Source: Pseudoscleropodium purum
Lineage: Eukaryota; Streptophyta; Bryopsida; Hypnales; Brachytheciaceae
Reading direction: 5' to 3'
DNA length: 64,000 nucleotides
Assembly (NCBI GenBank): GCA_963969395.1
Contig: OZ017796.1
Span: 16,432,501-16,496,500, forward strand
The notes below the pieces were generated by a model. The model ran no database searches and was not told the DNA's origin. It saw only the letters and a program-made list of their open reading frames with translations. Position numbers and translations under genes: made by a program. Shown piece by piece: positions 35,851 through 49,994 of this stretch; within the stretch, counting starts at the first letter, position 1; the number at the start of each line of letters is the position of its first letter.

Positions 35851-38708
35851 CCTCTTTCTCAACTTTTGTCCAACTCTGTCAATGTTGTGAAAGTATCAAC
35901 TCAAGAAACACCTTTCAAAACAACTTGCCTTGATACAAAATTTCAAACCTTCATAACTTTCTCATACTTTGTCAATTTTTGATAGTTTTGCTATTTTTGG
36001 AAAGCTGAAAGAGTTTTTGACACTCTAAATGACTTAAATTAGAATCTTAACAAGTCTTTGCATCACATTTCAGCACACATCTAGAAATTCCAGAAACTTC
36101 CAAGTTTTTGCAACTATCTTCTAGAAATCACAATTTGTATTTGTTTTCTTTTAAACAAGTTGCAACCTAAGCTTATACTAAGTTTAAAGCTTTGCCATGC
36201 TTTACAAATTCTCCAAATTCTCTAATAATCCTATGTTTCAAAATCAAAGCTTTGCCATATTTGACAAAACTTTTAAAACATGGGCCAATTTCAACAAAGT
36301 TTATACACACACAAGTACTCAAGATAGAATAGAATATTAGTACAACCACTTGTACAAAACCAAATACAACAAGTTAGTACTAAACATAAAATTTTAGGAA
36401 AATTCTCAAAAGCAATATCGCCAAGGTATGATGGAGGGTAGTTCTAGGATTAATACAAAAAGCTTAAAAATCATCAACAAAACAAAATACTAGGTGTACA
36501 AGTTTCAAAACACATGCAAATACAAGGCAAGTTTGAAGAGACCCCAATGTCATTTAAAATAGCTCAAAACACAATAATAATAGAGCAAACATTGCTCCAA
36601 AAATACAATTTTGGCAACGTGGCTCTAAATGGCCAATGTTCAACTAAATGGATCCAAAATGAAGTGGTGTGGTTCTAAAATGAATCTAGAGGGGTGTCTT
36701 GGAGAGAAGAGGGTTTTTATATACTCTTCCAAGGACCCTCACCCCCCTCTCTTTAACTTTGGTAACCTTATCACTTCAAGATTTTCATTCTTAAACCTCC
36801 ATTTTCACTTTTTACGTTGATCTAAATTCTAACTTTTGGAGAAATCCTCCAAATCACAAACAGATTGCATCAATGGCTTCAGAAAGCCATTTTTAGCATA
36901 GAAGGCCCTTGACCTCCTTTTTCTACCTCAAAAATTTAAGGAATTCTAGCGGCGACTAGAGGCTCAAAATAGGATAAACATCCAAGTTCTAAAGTTTACC
37001 TTTTTAGCCAAAAGTAACTAGCCTAGGCTTCTAAGTAGGTTCAAAGGTGTCAAAAAAGACCCTAATTTAATTTTCTTCTGACGTTGTGTATTCTTGACAC
37101 ATTGGTCAACTCCGCATTTGATCTTTAATTTTACCGATTTTAGAGGATGTTACTAATTCTAGCACCTTTTGCTATTAAAATGTCATGAAACTTGTTGGAG
37201 CGCTTAATAAATATAAAAAAAGTTATAATGATTTTTAGTGAGATTTTACTGCATTCCAAATAATTTCTATGAATTTACCATATTGAATTTTGGCGTTAAT
37301 TGCTTCAAAAAAGACCTTGGGTTGATAAAAAAAATTGAGACTTTTTGGAGAATCTCTTATATAGTTCTTTAAAAGATGTGCAAATTCACATTCTTACTTT
37401 ACACATGTAAAAAAGGAGTTTAAATCTCGTTATCTCTTTTAACTTTTGGTGAACAAATAATCTTCTACAAATAAGGGAATTTAGTGAAGCAATTGCCCAT
37501 TGGAGTCTCAGCATGACTCCCACTCCAAATCACTGTATTTATGTCATAGATGCCCTTCATTGTTCCAATTTGAGTTTCTTTACCTACAAGCTAATAATTG
37601 GGGTTTTTACTATTTCAACAATATAATGAAAAATTGAAACCTATCATAAGAAATCTACCCTAGAGTTCTTACAAGATTCTTTCGGACCATTTTAGCCAAT
37701 TTATGTTTCATTGCACGACTAAATGTAGATAATTGGACAATTTCTATTAATACGTTTATTATTTACAATTTGTGGGTTTCTATCCTATTTACATGCGGGT
37801 TTAAGGTGGATTTAGGAAAAAATAGGTATAAAGTGATCAGGGACCATATTGACATGTGCAATACTGATTCTGATCTAACACACTCTTTAGGTCTTTTAAC
37901 ACCTAAAACTACATTCAAAACATATATGAAATCCAAAAAATAAATCTTAAGACTTGAGTGACAAAATTGGGACTCACAGCTTGTTGGTGCTAAGAATCAT
38001 AAAATCTAGAAGAATCCTATCCACAATAAAACCCAATTCACAATAAGGCAAGTTGCATGTTGCTAAATACATGCACATACAAACAATGACTAAATATGAT
38101 ACTTTCTAATGTAGCAACATAACAAACTCTGTAGCCTTGATGTAAGAAAATATTGTTATTAATATTATGTTTTGCTCTTGATAGGTTCAAAGCACGCCAC
38201 TTGCTCCTCAAAGCCACTCATACAAACTTGAACATTGATGAAATCCTAAAGCAAAACAAAAATAAATCGTCTCAAAATCTCATAAAATCGAGCGTAAAAT
38301 AGTTCACCCAAAAAAACACATGTTGAAAAGGTTCACTTACGGATTGCTATGAATTATTTTGATACAACAAGCACTACCAAAGCACCAACGCCTCAAAGAA
38401 ATTCTCACCGACCTCACACACTAATTAAAACAACGTGTTTCTATGCACAAGAATCACAAATTTGCAAAAAAACAACAACCTTACAAGCAAAGCCTAAAAT
38501 AGAGCTTGTCACAATGGACAATGGAGACAAGAGAGAGAGGAACCTAAATAGGGTTTATGTTACAAAAAGAGAGAAAACTCTAAACCCATATTTGCCTTAC
38601 AAGGCACATGTGAAATGAGACTTTCCTACACCAATACTAATACCCTATCTAGTATACCCTTCTCTATGGTACTTTGTCTTTGGTACCCTGTATGACATAC
38701 ACTAGCTA
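35851..38708. other. AT-rich desert, nothing recognised
   Basis: There is no supportable gene. The frame at 38349-38618 is open for 89 codons but is lysine/threonine-rich with no domain and is probably chance. Confidence 0.5.
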
Positions 38709-39058
38709 CTAGATATCAAGGTTGACAGGATGGTCGGACGTCCGAGACGTCCAGACGCGAACGCTGTGTCCGTAGCGTCCACTGACATTCGCGGACGCCG
38801 TCTGCCCCGTCCGCCTGTCCCCCTATCCGCCCGTCCGCCCCGATACCGGTCCGCCCCGGTACGGCCGTCCGATCGACACGCGGACTGATCTGGTGCGCAT
38901 GATCTGGGCATCCGCCTCGGGCCGTCCGCCCCGCCCCGCCTGTCCGCCTTCCGACGGCAAGAGGGACGTTGCGTCCGCTGGCATCCGTGAGGACGGACGT
39001 CCGAGTTACGGACGCCTTTTTCTGGCGGACGTAGAGATTCGTCAACCCTACTAGATAT
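38709..39058 (+). mobile_element. GC-rich hAT-type MITE, copy 1 (334 bp) with 8-bp TSD
   Basis: The element spans 38717-39050 and is flanked by the perfect 8-bp direct repeat CTAGATAT (38709-38716 and 39051-39058). Its termini are CAAGGTTGAC and GTCAACCCTA, which are near-inverted repeats. An 8-bp duplication and CAGGG-like termini are hallmarks of the hAT superfamily. The interior is strongly GC- and CpG-rich and contains GGACG or CGTCC at least 15 times, contrasting sharply with the AT-rich surroundings. Clustered short subterminal motifs are known transposase-binding sites in hAT elements, which is my inference here. There is no transposase gene, so it is non-autonomous. Confidence 0.85.
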
Positions 39059-42000
39059 TGACCCCCATAGGATTAGCATTAGTGCGTTTTTTTTAATTTC
39101 TGAGAAATTGCCTAGATGGCAATCAATTAAAATTTGGTGAAGCATACAATTTCTATATTCATCCATCGTTTAGACCAAAAAAAATTCAATTATATTTCTA
39201 CACTTTTTCATTCAAATTTGGAGATTTCATCCACATTTTTAATAGAAATGGCAAAAATTTGGTGAAAAAAATATATTTTTACCTAGCAAAATGTAAAAAT
39301 TTATTTTGCAATGGTACAATCTAGGTCCATAGTGTCAAAAAAAAAGGCTTAGCATAGCTTTTTGTACACTTGTGCTCAAACACTTAAGTTTCAATAGGAT
39401 GAAGACTTTTTCTTTGGGAATTATCTAGAGAAAAAAACATTCACATCAACCATGAGAATCTAAAAGGTTGAATGGATGACTTCACTATAGAAACAAAAAA
39501 TGCTTCTATCGGTCCAATAATTGAAGTATTTTGGTGACTACCTTGTTCTAATGGAAGTACGTCCTTCCAAAGTTAAAATTTTCCATTCAATTTTGAAATT
39601 TTTCATTCAAGATTTGGATAGATTATACATTTTGACTTCTGTAGATGGGTCTTTTCACAATAGCTTAGCAAGAGATATTCATTGTTTAAATTATCTAGAT
39701 TGCTAAAGAACAATTTGCTATTTAGCTAAATTTTTTCAATTTTGTCACTTTTTGACCTACTAGGCTTAACTGATACACCCATTTTCAACCATTGAATATT
39801 AAAGGACATTTGTCAAGATCCTATTGTAATGCTCAAAGGATATAGAAAACAACATCTTCCCTAATATTCTCTCTTCATCATTCTCATGACTCAATATGAG
39901 TCATTATACAATGGTCTTTCAATTATAAGGTAGCATTATAAGGTAACAATGCCTAAATTTTACCAATAAAAGATTTGAATATGGTTGCTAATATTGAGCT
40001 ATATAGGTGTTTGATGGATTCTGACAATAGGTGAAAGGAGATTCTACATTCCCATAGTATACATATTTTGGACTTTATATACACAAACTATGAAATTTCA
40101 AAGTATTAAAAATAAGTATATTTAGAATTGACTCTAGACTCTTCTGCCATAAGAATTAAGATATTGCTAATGTCAACTTTAAATGAACACTTTTGAGATA
40201 ATATAATTCAAAGAATATAGGGCATTGTGAAATATTGAAGATAAAATAAGATAAATTAAATTGAAGTTCACTTAAAATTAAAGAATAGCTTGGTTAACTT
40301 TAAATTTAAAGAGTATAAAATATAAGTTTGAGATTTTGGGACCCCAATTTGGAGAGTCGGGGATCCAAACTTGGAGAGTTGGGGACCTAAACTTGAAGAA
40401 TTTTGAATCCAAACTTGAATTGTTGGACACCCAAACTAAGAAACCTCAAAACATGTATGACTATTGTGCCTCCAATCTTTGGATTAGGAAGTTTTAAAAA
40501 CACAAAAGCTCCAAAATTGCCCACTTCATCAAATGTACACTATTATAAATTAGATTTTAACTTATAAAAAAACTTCAAAGACAAAATAATTTGTATTTTT
40601 TGGAATATCTTTCTAATTTAAAAAAATACAAATACAAATAATAAAATAACATAATATATATATAATTAATTCCATACCTAAAGAAATTTAAAAAACAAAC
40701 AATTCATATATAATAATAGTAATTTTTTAGGATTTAGGATAATGACTTAAGATAATAAATTATAAAAATTATAGGCCAAACAAAGGTGAGTAGGTGACTC
40801 TCTACAATAACTAGTATAAAAGATGAATAATCCTTATTCTAAAGCCACTAAAAATGTCTTTGAATATAAAGCAAATATTGTATTTTAATTTCCAAAATTC
40901 CAAAATTCAAAACTTCTCTAGAATTTGTAAGAATATTCAAATATATATTGCTAAACACTCAATAAAACAAAATGTATATTAAAAAATTCTCATGATTTTG
41001 AATATATGCATCAATTTTTGGAAATTAGAACTTATAGTATCATTAGCATATTGTGTGGGACATCTTTATAGAATTTATAATCTTTCTAATTAATTTGTAT
41101 TCATCACAACAATGTCTCCATATTGTCAAATGTGCTAAATTCTTTTTGAAGAATCCTTCTATAACAATTGTATGTGAACACACCAAAGACTATAAATGTG
41201 CAAATTAATTATTATCCATGCCTACTATTCTTTACATAATTAGAATTTAATGTTTGATTTTGTTCTAAAAGACTTCATTTCCTAAATGTAATTTTAGTTT
41301 CATCCCAAATTTTACTTTTGGAAATTGAAAAATAAATAAAATATATGAACTAATAATTTTACAAAAATGTACTTTAAAAATGTGAAGATTTATTTCATTG
41401 TATCTAGAATTTCAACAATTGCTAATTATAGGATAAAAAACTAGTATTTTTGTACTACATGTTGGAAAAAAAATATTCAATAGATCTAATTTTTTTATTA
41501 TGATATGATTTCAAAATATATACTATATACTTAAAAAGCACTTATTGAATTTGCAATGAATTATCCAATTTTTTTTTTTTATACATTTTTTTAGGTATAA
41601 TACAAAATTCACATGTAGTGAATAAAAAAAGGTGACAACAAGGAATATAATATATGAACATTCAAAGGCTAATTATTTCATATTTAGGTAGCATCCAAGA
41701 CAATCCAAGGCTGTTCATAATTTTGGACTTTTAAGAGTTGTACCCTAATATAAGTTCCATTGATCTACTTTGTTTGATTTTTTTGGTGCATATCAAACAA
41801 GAAATTTCAAAACCCTAAACACATCAATATAATCGTAAAAATATTGCAAGCTGATCTGCTGATGGGGGCATTTTGGAAGTAAAAATTTAATTTCTCAAGT
41901 AATTTGTTATTTCAAATGCTTGTAACCTTAACTACAAAAATATCGCTTCAATGATATATGCCAGTCTACAGTTTTTCATACTAAACTAGATCCTCTAGTA

Positions 42001-44082
42001 ATATAGTTTCAATAATATATTGTTTATGGAATTTTCATTTATTTCTCATAGTTTTAGAACCTTGAATTTCTCTTAACTTTCTACATAGTGCCTTCAAAGC
42101 TGAAAACAAACCACTTTCAAATTTATTTTTATTCAATTTCTATTTGTCTAAGCTTAACAAATACAAGATTTTTGCATCCTTAAGTTTATTTAAGGCTTCA
42201 ATGTTAGGTTTAGTACTTAGTCCTAATTTAATTCAAATTAATTTTTTGGGAAAAAAAAATTACATCAAAATGTAAATGAATATTATTTTCATTTTTCTAA
42301 GAAATTACATATTATTATAAGATTTATATGATTACTACAATTTCTAGAAAGATATTGCTTAAAAACAAATACACAAATCAATTAGATGCATTTCAATATA
42401 AATAAGACAAAATACATTTTAGTCGCATGACCATACATGTACAAAATATTTGTTTCTAGAAGTATATCATCTACACCAAACACTAAAATTAGGTTGCCTT
42501 AACAAAAAGATTGTATAACTTCAAGAAAATTACTTTATAAGCCATCAAAGTGAACAAATATTTTTACAACTATTTTCGTTTATGAATACCAATTACAACT
42601 ATATTTAATTCAAAAGTAATAAATTTTTGCAAAAATATACCAAAGGAGTAATAAACATTTGTATAGTATAGAAAATCTAGAATTCACTGTGGAACAACCT
42701 AATCTCACTATTTAGTGTAATGAACTATAGTAGTTTATAAAAGTTTCATTGATTTTGGGCCGAAAATGGCTTGTTAGTACAATAGCATCCCATATCACTG
42801 AAAGAACAAAAGTTTTGGAAGTTCCTTTGGTGCTTGTTACCCAAATGTGGCTTCTTTAATAGATTAGAAATAAACAAAAGGAAAAAGTGACATGTAATTG
42901 GTAGCAAGTCATTGTTCTACATTCACCTCACCCTATTATAAGCACCCTAGTTTCCACAACGTACTTGATGGCATTGGAAAGGTACTCTTCACCATTCGTG
43001 ACAACTTCATACAATGACAAATGCTTCCAAAATTTCATTGCAAACTCAAGATTATAGCATTTAAGTTCAAGATGTTGCTCCAACATTGCTTTCAAAATCA
43101 CTTCTCACTATTTGCAAAGTTTCCATTGAATAACGTTGCTCCATTCTTCTAAGCCAAGAAAACATGATCAAAAAATGTGGCAACACCCCTTATATTCTAG
43201 TAATGATATTGGCCTTAGAATGTCAATTTCATGTCAGACAACATAGTTGTCTTTTTTACTACCACATTGAAGCTCTACATCGTCAATCCTATAAATATAG
43301 GCCCATGACCACTTATTTCAAGCCTCCCTGTTGAATGCTTTGTTTGTTACCATTTTCCAACTAGATATGAGTGAGTTTTTATTTGTTTATTATTCAAAGA
43401 TGAAATCATATGTCTACTACAAGTCACAAGTTTTTAGAATAAAAAAAAATTTGACATTATCGTGAATCTTTGAAGAAAAAAATGAAGAAAATTTATATCT
43501 AACACCAAATAAGCTCAAAAAATCTTAAATTTTCACACATTATAGTGTATGACATCATGATTTAAACCCAAGTTATCATGACACTCAAAAATCAACAAAC
43601 TATGTTTGTAGGCCTAAAATTCATATTGCCAGATAAAATTTAAATTTACAAATTTTTCAAAATTTGTGATTCAAGTAGAAACTCTATTGAATATGTTTCA
43701 TTTTATTAGTAGTTTCATTTGAACTCAAAAAACATCATTTTATTGGCTAAAATTCACATCAAAAGTAAATAGCAAGAACCATCTAAAATACACTACAAAG
43801 GTGATCTATGGATTGAGCTTCTTTTTCTCTAGTCAATAATACTAGAATGAATGAATTAGCAATACCATTCATTGAAAAATGAACTCAGGTACCCTCAAAT
43901 AAAAAAATTGGATGAAAAAACATTTTTTCCATCCCATAATGTTGGATGAAGTCATCTATCAGACACTTAGTATCAACAACAATGTTAAAGGATTAAGGTA
44001 GTCCTTGTCATCTCTTCACCAAATCATTTTCAATTTGTGCATCCCAAAAGTAAATGTGCCTTGGTCAACCTTGATTGTAACT
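39059..44082. other. AT-rich desert between the two hAT MITEs
   Basis: No gene or clear element is visible in these 5 kb. Most of it is A/T runs and short degenerate repeats. The one structured feature is the minisatellite at 40337-40440. Confidence 0.55.
40337..40440. repeat. Short minisatellite, about 22-bp period
   Basis: About five degenerate units of GGGGATCCAAACTTGGAGAG type occur in tandem, from GGGACCCCAATTTGG to GGACACCCAAAC. Units diverge towards the right. Confidence 0.6.
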
Positions 44083-44335
44083 TTCAAAAGCAGGGTTGAC
44101 GAATCTCTACGTCCGCCAGAAAAAGGCGTCTGTAACCCAGACGTCCTTCCGCACGGACGCTAGCGGACGCAGCGTCCCTCCCGCCGTCGGAAGGCGGGGC
44201 AGGGCGGGGTGAACAGGCGGGGCGGACGGGCGGACAGGGCGGACGGCATTCGCGAATATCAACGGATGCTGCAAACACAGCGTTCGCGTCCGGACGTCCC
44301 GGACGTCCGACCATCCTGTCAACCCTGTTCAAAAG
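44083..44335 (-). mobile_element. GC-rich hAT-type MITE, copy 2 (237 bp) with 8-bp TSD
   Basis: The element spans 44091-44327 and is flanked by perfect TTCAAAAG duplications (44083-44090 and 44328-44335). Its termini CAGGGTTGAC and GTCAACCCTG are perfect inverted repeats. Read on the minus strand it aligns with copy 1 end to end, except for a deletion of about 100 bp in the middle. Differences between copies include CpG to TpG/CpA changes, as expected for methylated DNA. The two copies are 5 kb apart in opposite orientation with different target sites, so they are separate insertions. Confidence 0.88.
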
Positions 44336-46280
44336 AACTATTTTGGAATGTGATTTCAACTAAGAAAATGGTTCTTAGCAAATTATGTGTTTAGTCCATT
44401 TGAATTTTGAAAAATTAGAAAAATGCCACAAATTGAAAGAGTTATTGAAATTGAAAGTTACATGTATTTAAATCAAAATAACACATTACATATGTTTGTC
44501 ATTCATATATATATATATATATATATATTTAAATGGATTTAAAATATATTTTACAGAATTATATTTCTCATTCTATCTTTGATTCATGATAAAAAAATAT
44601 AGATTATTCTAATATATTTTAGAATTGATATAATTTATTTCCTCTTTTAGCCTTAAAAAAATCTCAATTAATTGAATTTTTCTTCAAAGTTTCTAGAAAA
44701 ACAACTTAGATAGAAAATGCTTTTTCTAGTAGTAAAAACATTAAAATTTTATACATCAATAAAATGAAAGGATAAATTTGGTTTAATAGTACAATTTGAG
44801 TACAAAGTTTTTATTGTGGTTGTATTGCATGTAAAAAATAAAATAACCAATTAAAAAATTTTCACACTAAGTACCATTGCTACTTTTACCTCTTGTAAAA
44901 ATGTGTTATAATTTAAATATTTTTTCCTATTTTTCCTTATTTATGTTCCATATCTTCAACAAAAATGATAAGAATTACAATTTTTCACAAAACAAATACA
45001 AATTTTTCACAATGATATATCATTCATAGTTTCAAGTAATAAAAATATAAGATTGTAGTTTGAACACAATTTGGAAGGCTAAGTTTAGCTCAAATATGAT
45101 ATTTGACTATGTCATAATGGATCAAATCCTTCAAAAATTAAGTTAGCCATTGTAAGACTATGTGAAGAAGAGGTTGTCATAGGTGTTGTCACTATCCAAA
45201 ACAAAAAGAAGAGAGTGTTAACATTGACTCAATTGTGTCAAGTTCTCGGGTCACAGTGAATGCAAATGCAATAACAAGATGCTTGTAAAAAGCACCCAAA
45301 GTTACAAGCTTGGAAGGCAATAGTTATATATGAAGGTTGAAAGTTGTATTGGTGAATGTTGTTAAGCCCTTACTGAATCACTTGGTCAAATGTGTAGTTG
45401 ATGTACAATTTAGTATGAACTTCTTGCCTTGGAATCTGGACGAGGTTGACACTTTTGTGGTTTTCGCTATCAACACTTTAGAAATAGAAATTCTGAACTC
45501 TAATGACTAAAATATGTAAGCAAGTCTTAAATACTATATTGTAGCTTACTTGTATATTGCACTTGTATTTTTAGCTCCTATAATGATAATAGACATATTA
45601 GCAAATTTATGATATTGTAGACAATTTGTTAGCATTCTAACAAAACGCTTTATTTATTCTATGGATTTTATGGGAATATTATTAAAAGAGAACTTCAAGC
45701 AAATCGACAAGATAGGACAATTTGGTGTATGTGTAGCACTTGCAAATTGTTAGAAGGTGGTGGAAGATTTCTTTCTCACACTTTTGCAAATTATCATATA
45801 AAAAGAAATGCAATTCTTCAAACAACAACCTTCAATATAGATGGTGGTATGAACACTTGCACTATTAAGCAAGTGCATTAGATCAAGCATATGATATTGT
45901 TAGCTCTAGTAGTAATTGTCCTTCAAAACAAGAGATACAAAATGAAGATTTGTGGCTTTTAGAGGAAGAAGATTTTCAGCTTCTAGATGAAGAAGATTTA
46001 TGGCTTTCAGAGGAAGACGTTGTAATGGAAGTTGCTTACGATGCTCAAAGACTTAGAGTAGAATCTATCCTACTAATAAAGCTCATTGACATCTAGAAAA
46101 TGTAGGACTACCATGAAGTGTCTCTAGAATTGCAAGGATGTATGCTAAGTGAATTTTTTGGAAGATTCAATATTGGTGAAATGCCACTAGAAATATAAAC
46201 CCTTGGAAAGCTACTTTCACAATTGATGAAAAATTGGGATGGATACCTTGAAGGGATTTTAATACTAGAGCACCTACATC
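44336..46280. other. AT-rich sequence leading into the CACTA remnant
   Basis: An (AT)n run lies at about 44504-44529. From about 45700 the sequence reads as a heavily interrupted coding remnant (many stops in all frames), probably the N-terminal part of the adjacent CACTA-like element. Confidence 0.4.
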
Positions 46281-49010
46281 TTGGGTCAAATTGGTAAAAC
46301 CTATTCAAAATTGGATATGATAGAACCTAATAGGTGGAAAATGTGTGTTGGCACAAAGGAATTTGGTCATGAGCCAAATGTCTATCTTCCAAGCAAAGAA
46401 GACATATATACCATAGGTCAAATAGTACAATGTCAATGTGATCTGCCATTGAATAAACGAGACTATCCAAGGCATGTTGAGATTTGCATAGACTATAATA
46501 CCATGAGGATAAATATGATATCTTTTGACTACTTATCAATTGGGGAACAACTTGCTTTCTTGATGTGTTCTTCCACACACTGTATAGATTTTTTGACAAT
46601 GTGGAATAAAAAGTCAAGGTGGATGAACAAGGATGTCTTGTAATCTCCCACAAAAATCAAGGATTTTAGAGATGGTGAAAAAGTATGGATTTATCAAATT
46701 TTTTGGGACCTTACTTCTATGTAGGAATTTCCTATCATTTGTCCAAATTGTAACTTGTAAGATGTCCCATAAATCTTTTCCAAGGGTATGCAATGAAAGA
46801 TTTGGGATGAAATAATCTAGATGTACTATTTCCACTACATGCAGTGTCGACAATACATCACAACATCAAGAATCAAATACAAAGGTAATTTGATATTGAT
46901 GTAACTGATATTTTGTGTTTACCTAAAACCCTTTGAATATTTGTTTATTTTAAAAATAGAATTTTATCTTCTATAATTACTATATAAATTGTAAATAATT
47001 AATTGTTTTATAAATTGATTGTATGTATGTGTAGGTGATTCCCATAATGTTGCATTAGGAATCCACTAGGTTGGTTTTTGACATCAAAATATGGTTTTAG
47101 AAGTTCTTGGTCTATTTCAACTAATGTAGTGAATGCCTAGAAAGGAGGCCCATTACAGAATCTACCTATTTTTTTCATTCTACTACATTCTCAAAGTGAT
47201 GCAATTCATGCAAGAATGAATGATGCAAAGTGTACATTCTTGCATTGTCTAATAGAAGACTTGGAGCGCCTATTTGTAAAGGATTTCCAAGATTCCTTGC
47301 AAAGTTTCTAATCAACATATAAAGAAATATATACCTATAATGCAAGAGGGTCTTGTGACCATACGAGTAATTTTTATGCTAGTCATAGGGGACCACCCAA
47401 CCTAATGTCAAATTGGATAGCGTAAGCCGTCTGGAAAATCTGAATGCTGTTGGTGTATTATACATACATCACTTAATGTACAAGGGCAATATGTATATGA
47501 TCACAATTGTATTCAAGTAAATTTCTAACATCTTCCTATTGTATTATAACCATCCTCATTCGATTATGATTCTTTTTAACTATTATATGTCTTTTTATTT
47601 TTTTAGTTTAACAAAAATGACCATGATGTAGATTCATGATCCTCCACCTAGACACACAACAAATACGTTATTTGAGAGTGTTTGGGATTGGAAGCAAGTG
47701 AACACATCTATTGCTAAAGAGCCAATATCTAATGAAATTTGAATCTTTGGAGAATTAATTCTGTAGAAATTATTCCATTTGTATGACTTTGACCTTCCAA
47801 ATGACTTGGTGCTTGATTTAATGCACATAGCTGGCTTCAATTTATTCAAGTGATATGTAGCCAAGTTATTTGACAAAGTGGCTTCTATACATGATGATTT
47901 CTTGTTGGATGAAGTTTGAAAGGTTTGCACATGCAATCAAGAAAAAATGTCTATATGAATTCAAGCAAAGAAGGTGGCCCTACAACCTAATTGGAAGACA
48001 TTCTATTTATATGACTGAAGAAAACCAAAAGTTTATACAATGGGTGCTACCTCATATTCAACATGTACTCTATGGCCAAATCTTTGAAGAAAGTTTGTTT
48101 ATAAGGGCCTTACTTGTTGATTTGGCACATTATTTCTTCAACCAAATAAGAACTAGTGGTTGGAATAATGTGAACTTGTACACTATTCAATTGTTTCTTC
48201 AAGCATGGTGAGTATGCACTAAAGACATTGATGGTTGTAATGGAGCTCTTTTAAAGCATACTACTGGTGCAACTCATTTATTGAATGATGTCCAAAGATT
48301 TGGCCCAAGTGAGATATATTGGTGTTTTCCCTTTGAGCAAAAAGTAGCTTGGTTTGTAAAGATTACTAGAAACAATAAATTACTAGAAACAAGCTTCATC
48401 CAATATTACTTATGCAAGTTTTTCACAAGTGTAGTGCAATAAATAAGTGAAGAGTGAAATTCTCTTCATATATACCAAAGAGCTCTTAAAAAAATTTATA
48501 GATATTTCATGTATTTTGAAGGGATGGACCAAGACAATTACAATGGTTTCCATCAATGTCTTTTGTGGCACATTAGATGTGGAATCCATACTAGTTCCAT
48601 TGAGAAAGCAAAAAGCATCACACAAACTTTAGAACTTGTAAGTGGCACTTTGTGCATTGATGGCAACAATCAAAGGCGTTTTAATTGGACAGAAACATGT
48701 TCCAAAGGTGGCACAATTACTTGAGATTGTAGAATATTTGGCTAGACGCTTTTACAAGGAAAAAAGTTGGGTTCCTATTATCATTAAAGTGAATGTCATC
48801 ATGTTGGAGGGGAATTTTGTACAAAGCAGCAAGTCATGTTGTTGTGAACTCTTATAATCATGTGAATGATAGTTCTTTTAAAGCAAAGATTTGTGGATTC
48901 TTTAGCTATAATTTCATGAATGAGATCTCTATCTACTTAATTGTGGATTATTATATATATTTCAAGATATATCCTATGAAGGATCCAAGGAGATATATGT
49001 GGATTTAGTA
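46281..49010 (+). pseudogene. Degraded CACTA (En/Spm) tnp2-like transposase
   Basis: Reading across frameshifts and stops on the + strand gives an ordered set of fragments. They are an N-terminal block at 46281-46643; LYDFDLPNDLVLDLMH at about 47779-47826, resembling the conserved block of tnp2-type transposases; a block containing QWVLPHIQHVLYGQIFEESL (48036 onward); FGPSEIYWCFPFEQ at about 48300, matching the layout of the downstream DUF4218-like region; and a C-terminal tail ending near 49010. Stops and frame changes occur every 100-300 bp, so the element is dead. I did not find CACTA termini. Assignment rests on recalled family motifs. Confidence 0.6.
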
Positions 49011-49442
49011 AATGAATAACTGACATAAACGTTGCATTGTAAATGCTTTTACTATGTAAAAATGTTTAACTATATGTCAAATTGGAGGGTTTTTTAAAAG
49101 TATTAAGAGACAATTATAATGATGTTTCTCTTAATACTCTATTTTTTACCTCTATTAGATATTCATTTGATTATAGTTCTTTTATTTTCATTTAAAAAGA
49201 TATTTTGAAACTTACTTCATGTATTAAAAGTTATTAAAATGAAAGGTAAAGTTTCTTTTACCTTTTTTTAATTGATTTTAATTCCACATAGGGATGTGGA
49301 TAGAGTTATGGAGTAGGTGGAAGAAATGAAGAATGAGATGGAAGATGAGGTGGAGGAGTCTTTTTCTTCCTTATAGTTTGTTTAAAAGAGCTGTGAGTTT
49401 GGAGAGACATAACATATTGACTTTTGTAAATTTTGTAATGAG

Positions 49443-49493
49443 CTTCTTCTTCTTCTTCTTCTTCTTCTTCTTCTTCTTCTTCTTCTTCTTCTT
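49443..49493. repeat. (CTT)n microsatellite
   Basis: About 17 perfect CTT units in tandem. An open frame that reads through it as poly-Phe (49333-49539) is an artefact. Confidence 0.95.
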
Positions 49494-49994
49494 TGGCAAT
49501 TTTAAAAGAAAAAATAATTTTTTACCTAGTTTTTTATAACTACACATTGCCTGAGGTAATACCCTTAGAGCCTCTTACCATTTTTTAATGGTTAAGACAT
49601 TCCATTTTTTGATTCATTTTTTGATTCTTTATTCAAACCCTAGGAATTCTTCTCAATGCATACACACTAATTTTTATTTTATTTTTCAAGCTATGGTTTT
49701 GCTTGAATTTCTTTTATCCAAGCTATGGTTTTTCTTCAATTCATCTTAAATCCAAGCTATGGTCGCTTGATTTTTACTAAATCAATTTAGTAATGCCCTC
49801 TCCATGATGGATATGTTAAAAAGAATCCTTTCTATGGGCCTACCTCCATGTGGCAAACCAACCATAGTTGTTTAATGGATTTTACTATAGAAATGTAATA
49901 AGATTTTAGAACCTGTTACATACGGGAATCTCTATGATTTATTACATCATAGATTGGTGCTCAAATTAATTTGAAATTAGGCGGGAATGACATG

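Noticed and set aside
35644..35982. 112-codon frame with a repeated 10-residue unit
   Set aside because: A consequence of the 30-bp minisatellite; surroundings are non-coding and AT-rich.
38702..39166. Minus-strand frame of 154 codons, Arg/Asp/Gly-rich
   Set aside because: It lies over the GC-rich hAT MITE and runs into AT-rich flanks. Its composition reflects the GGACG repeats, and the second MITE copy does not keep the frame.
49333..49539. Frame with a poly-Phe run
   Set aside because: Produced by the (CTT)n microsatellite.
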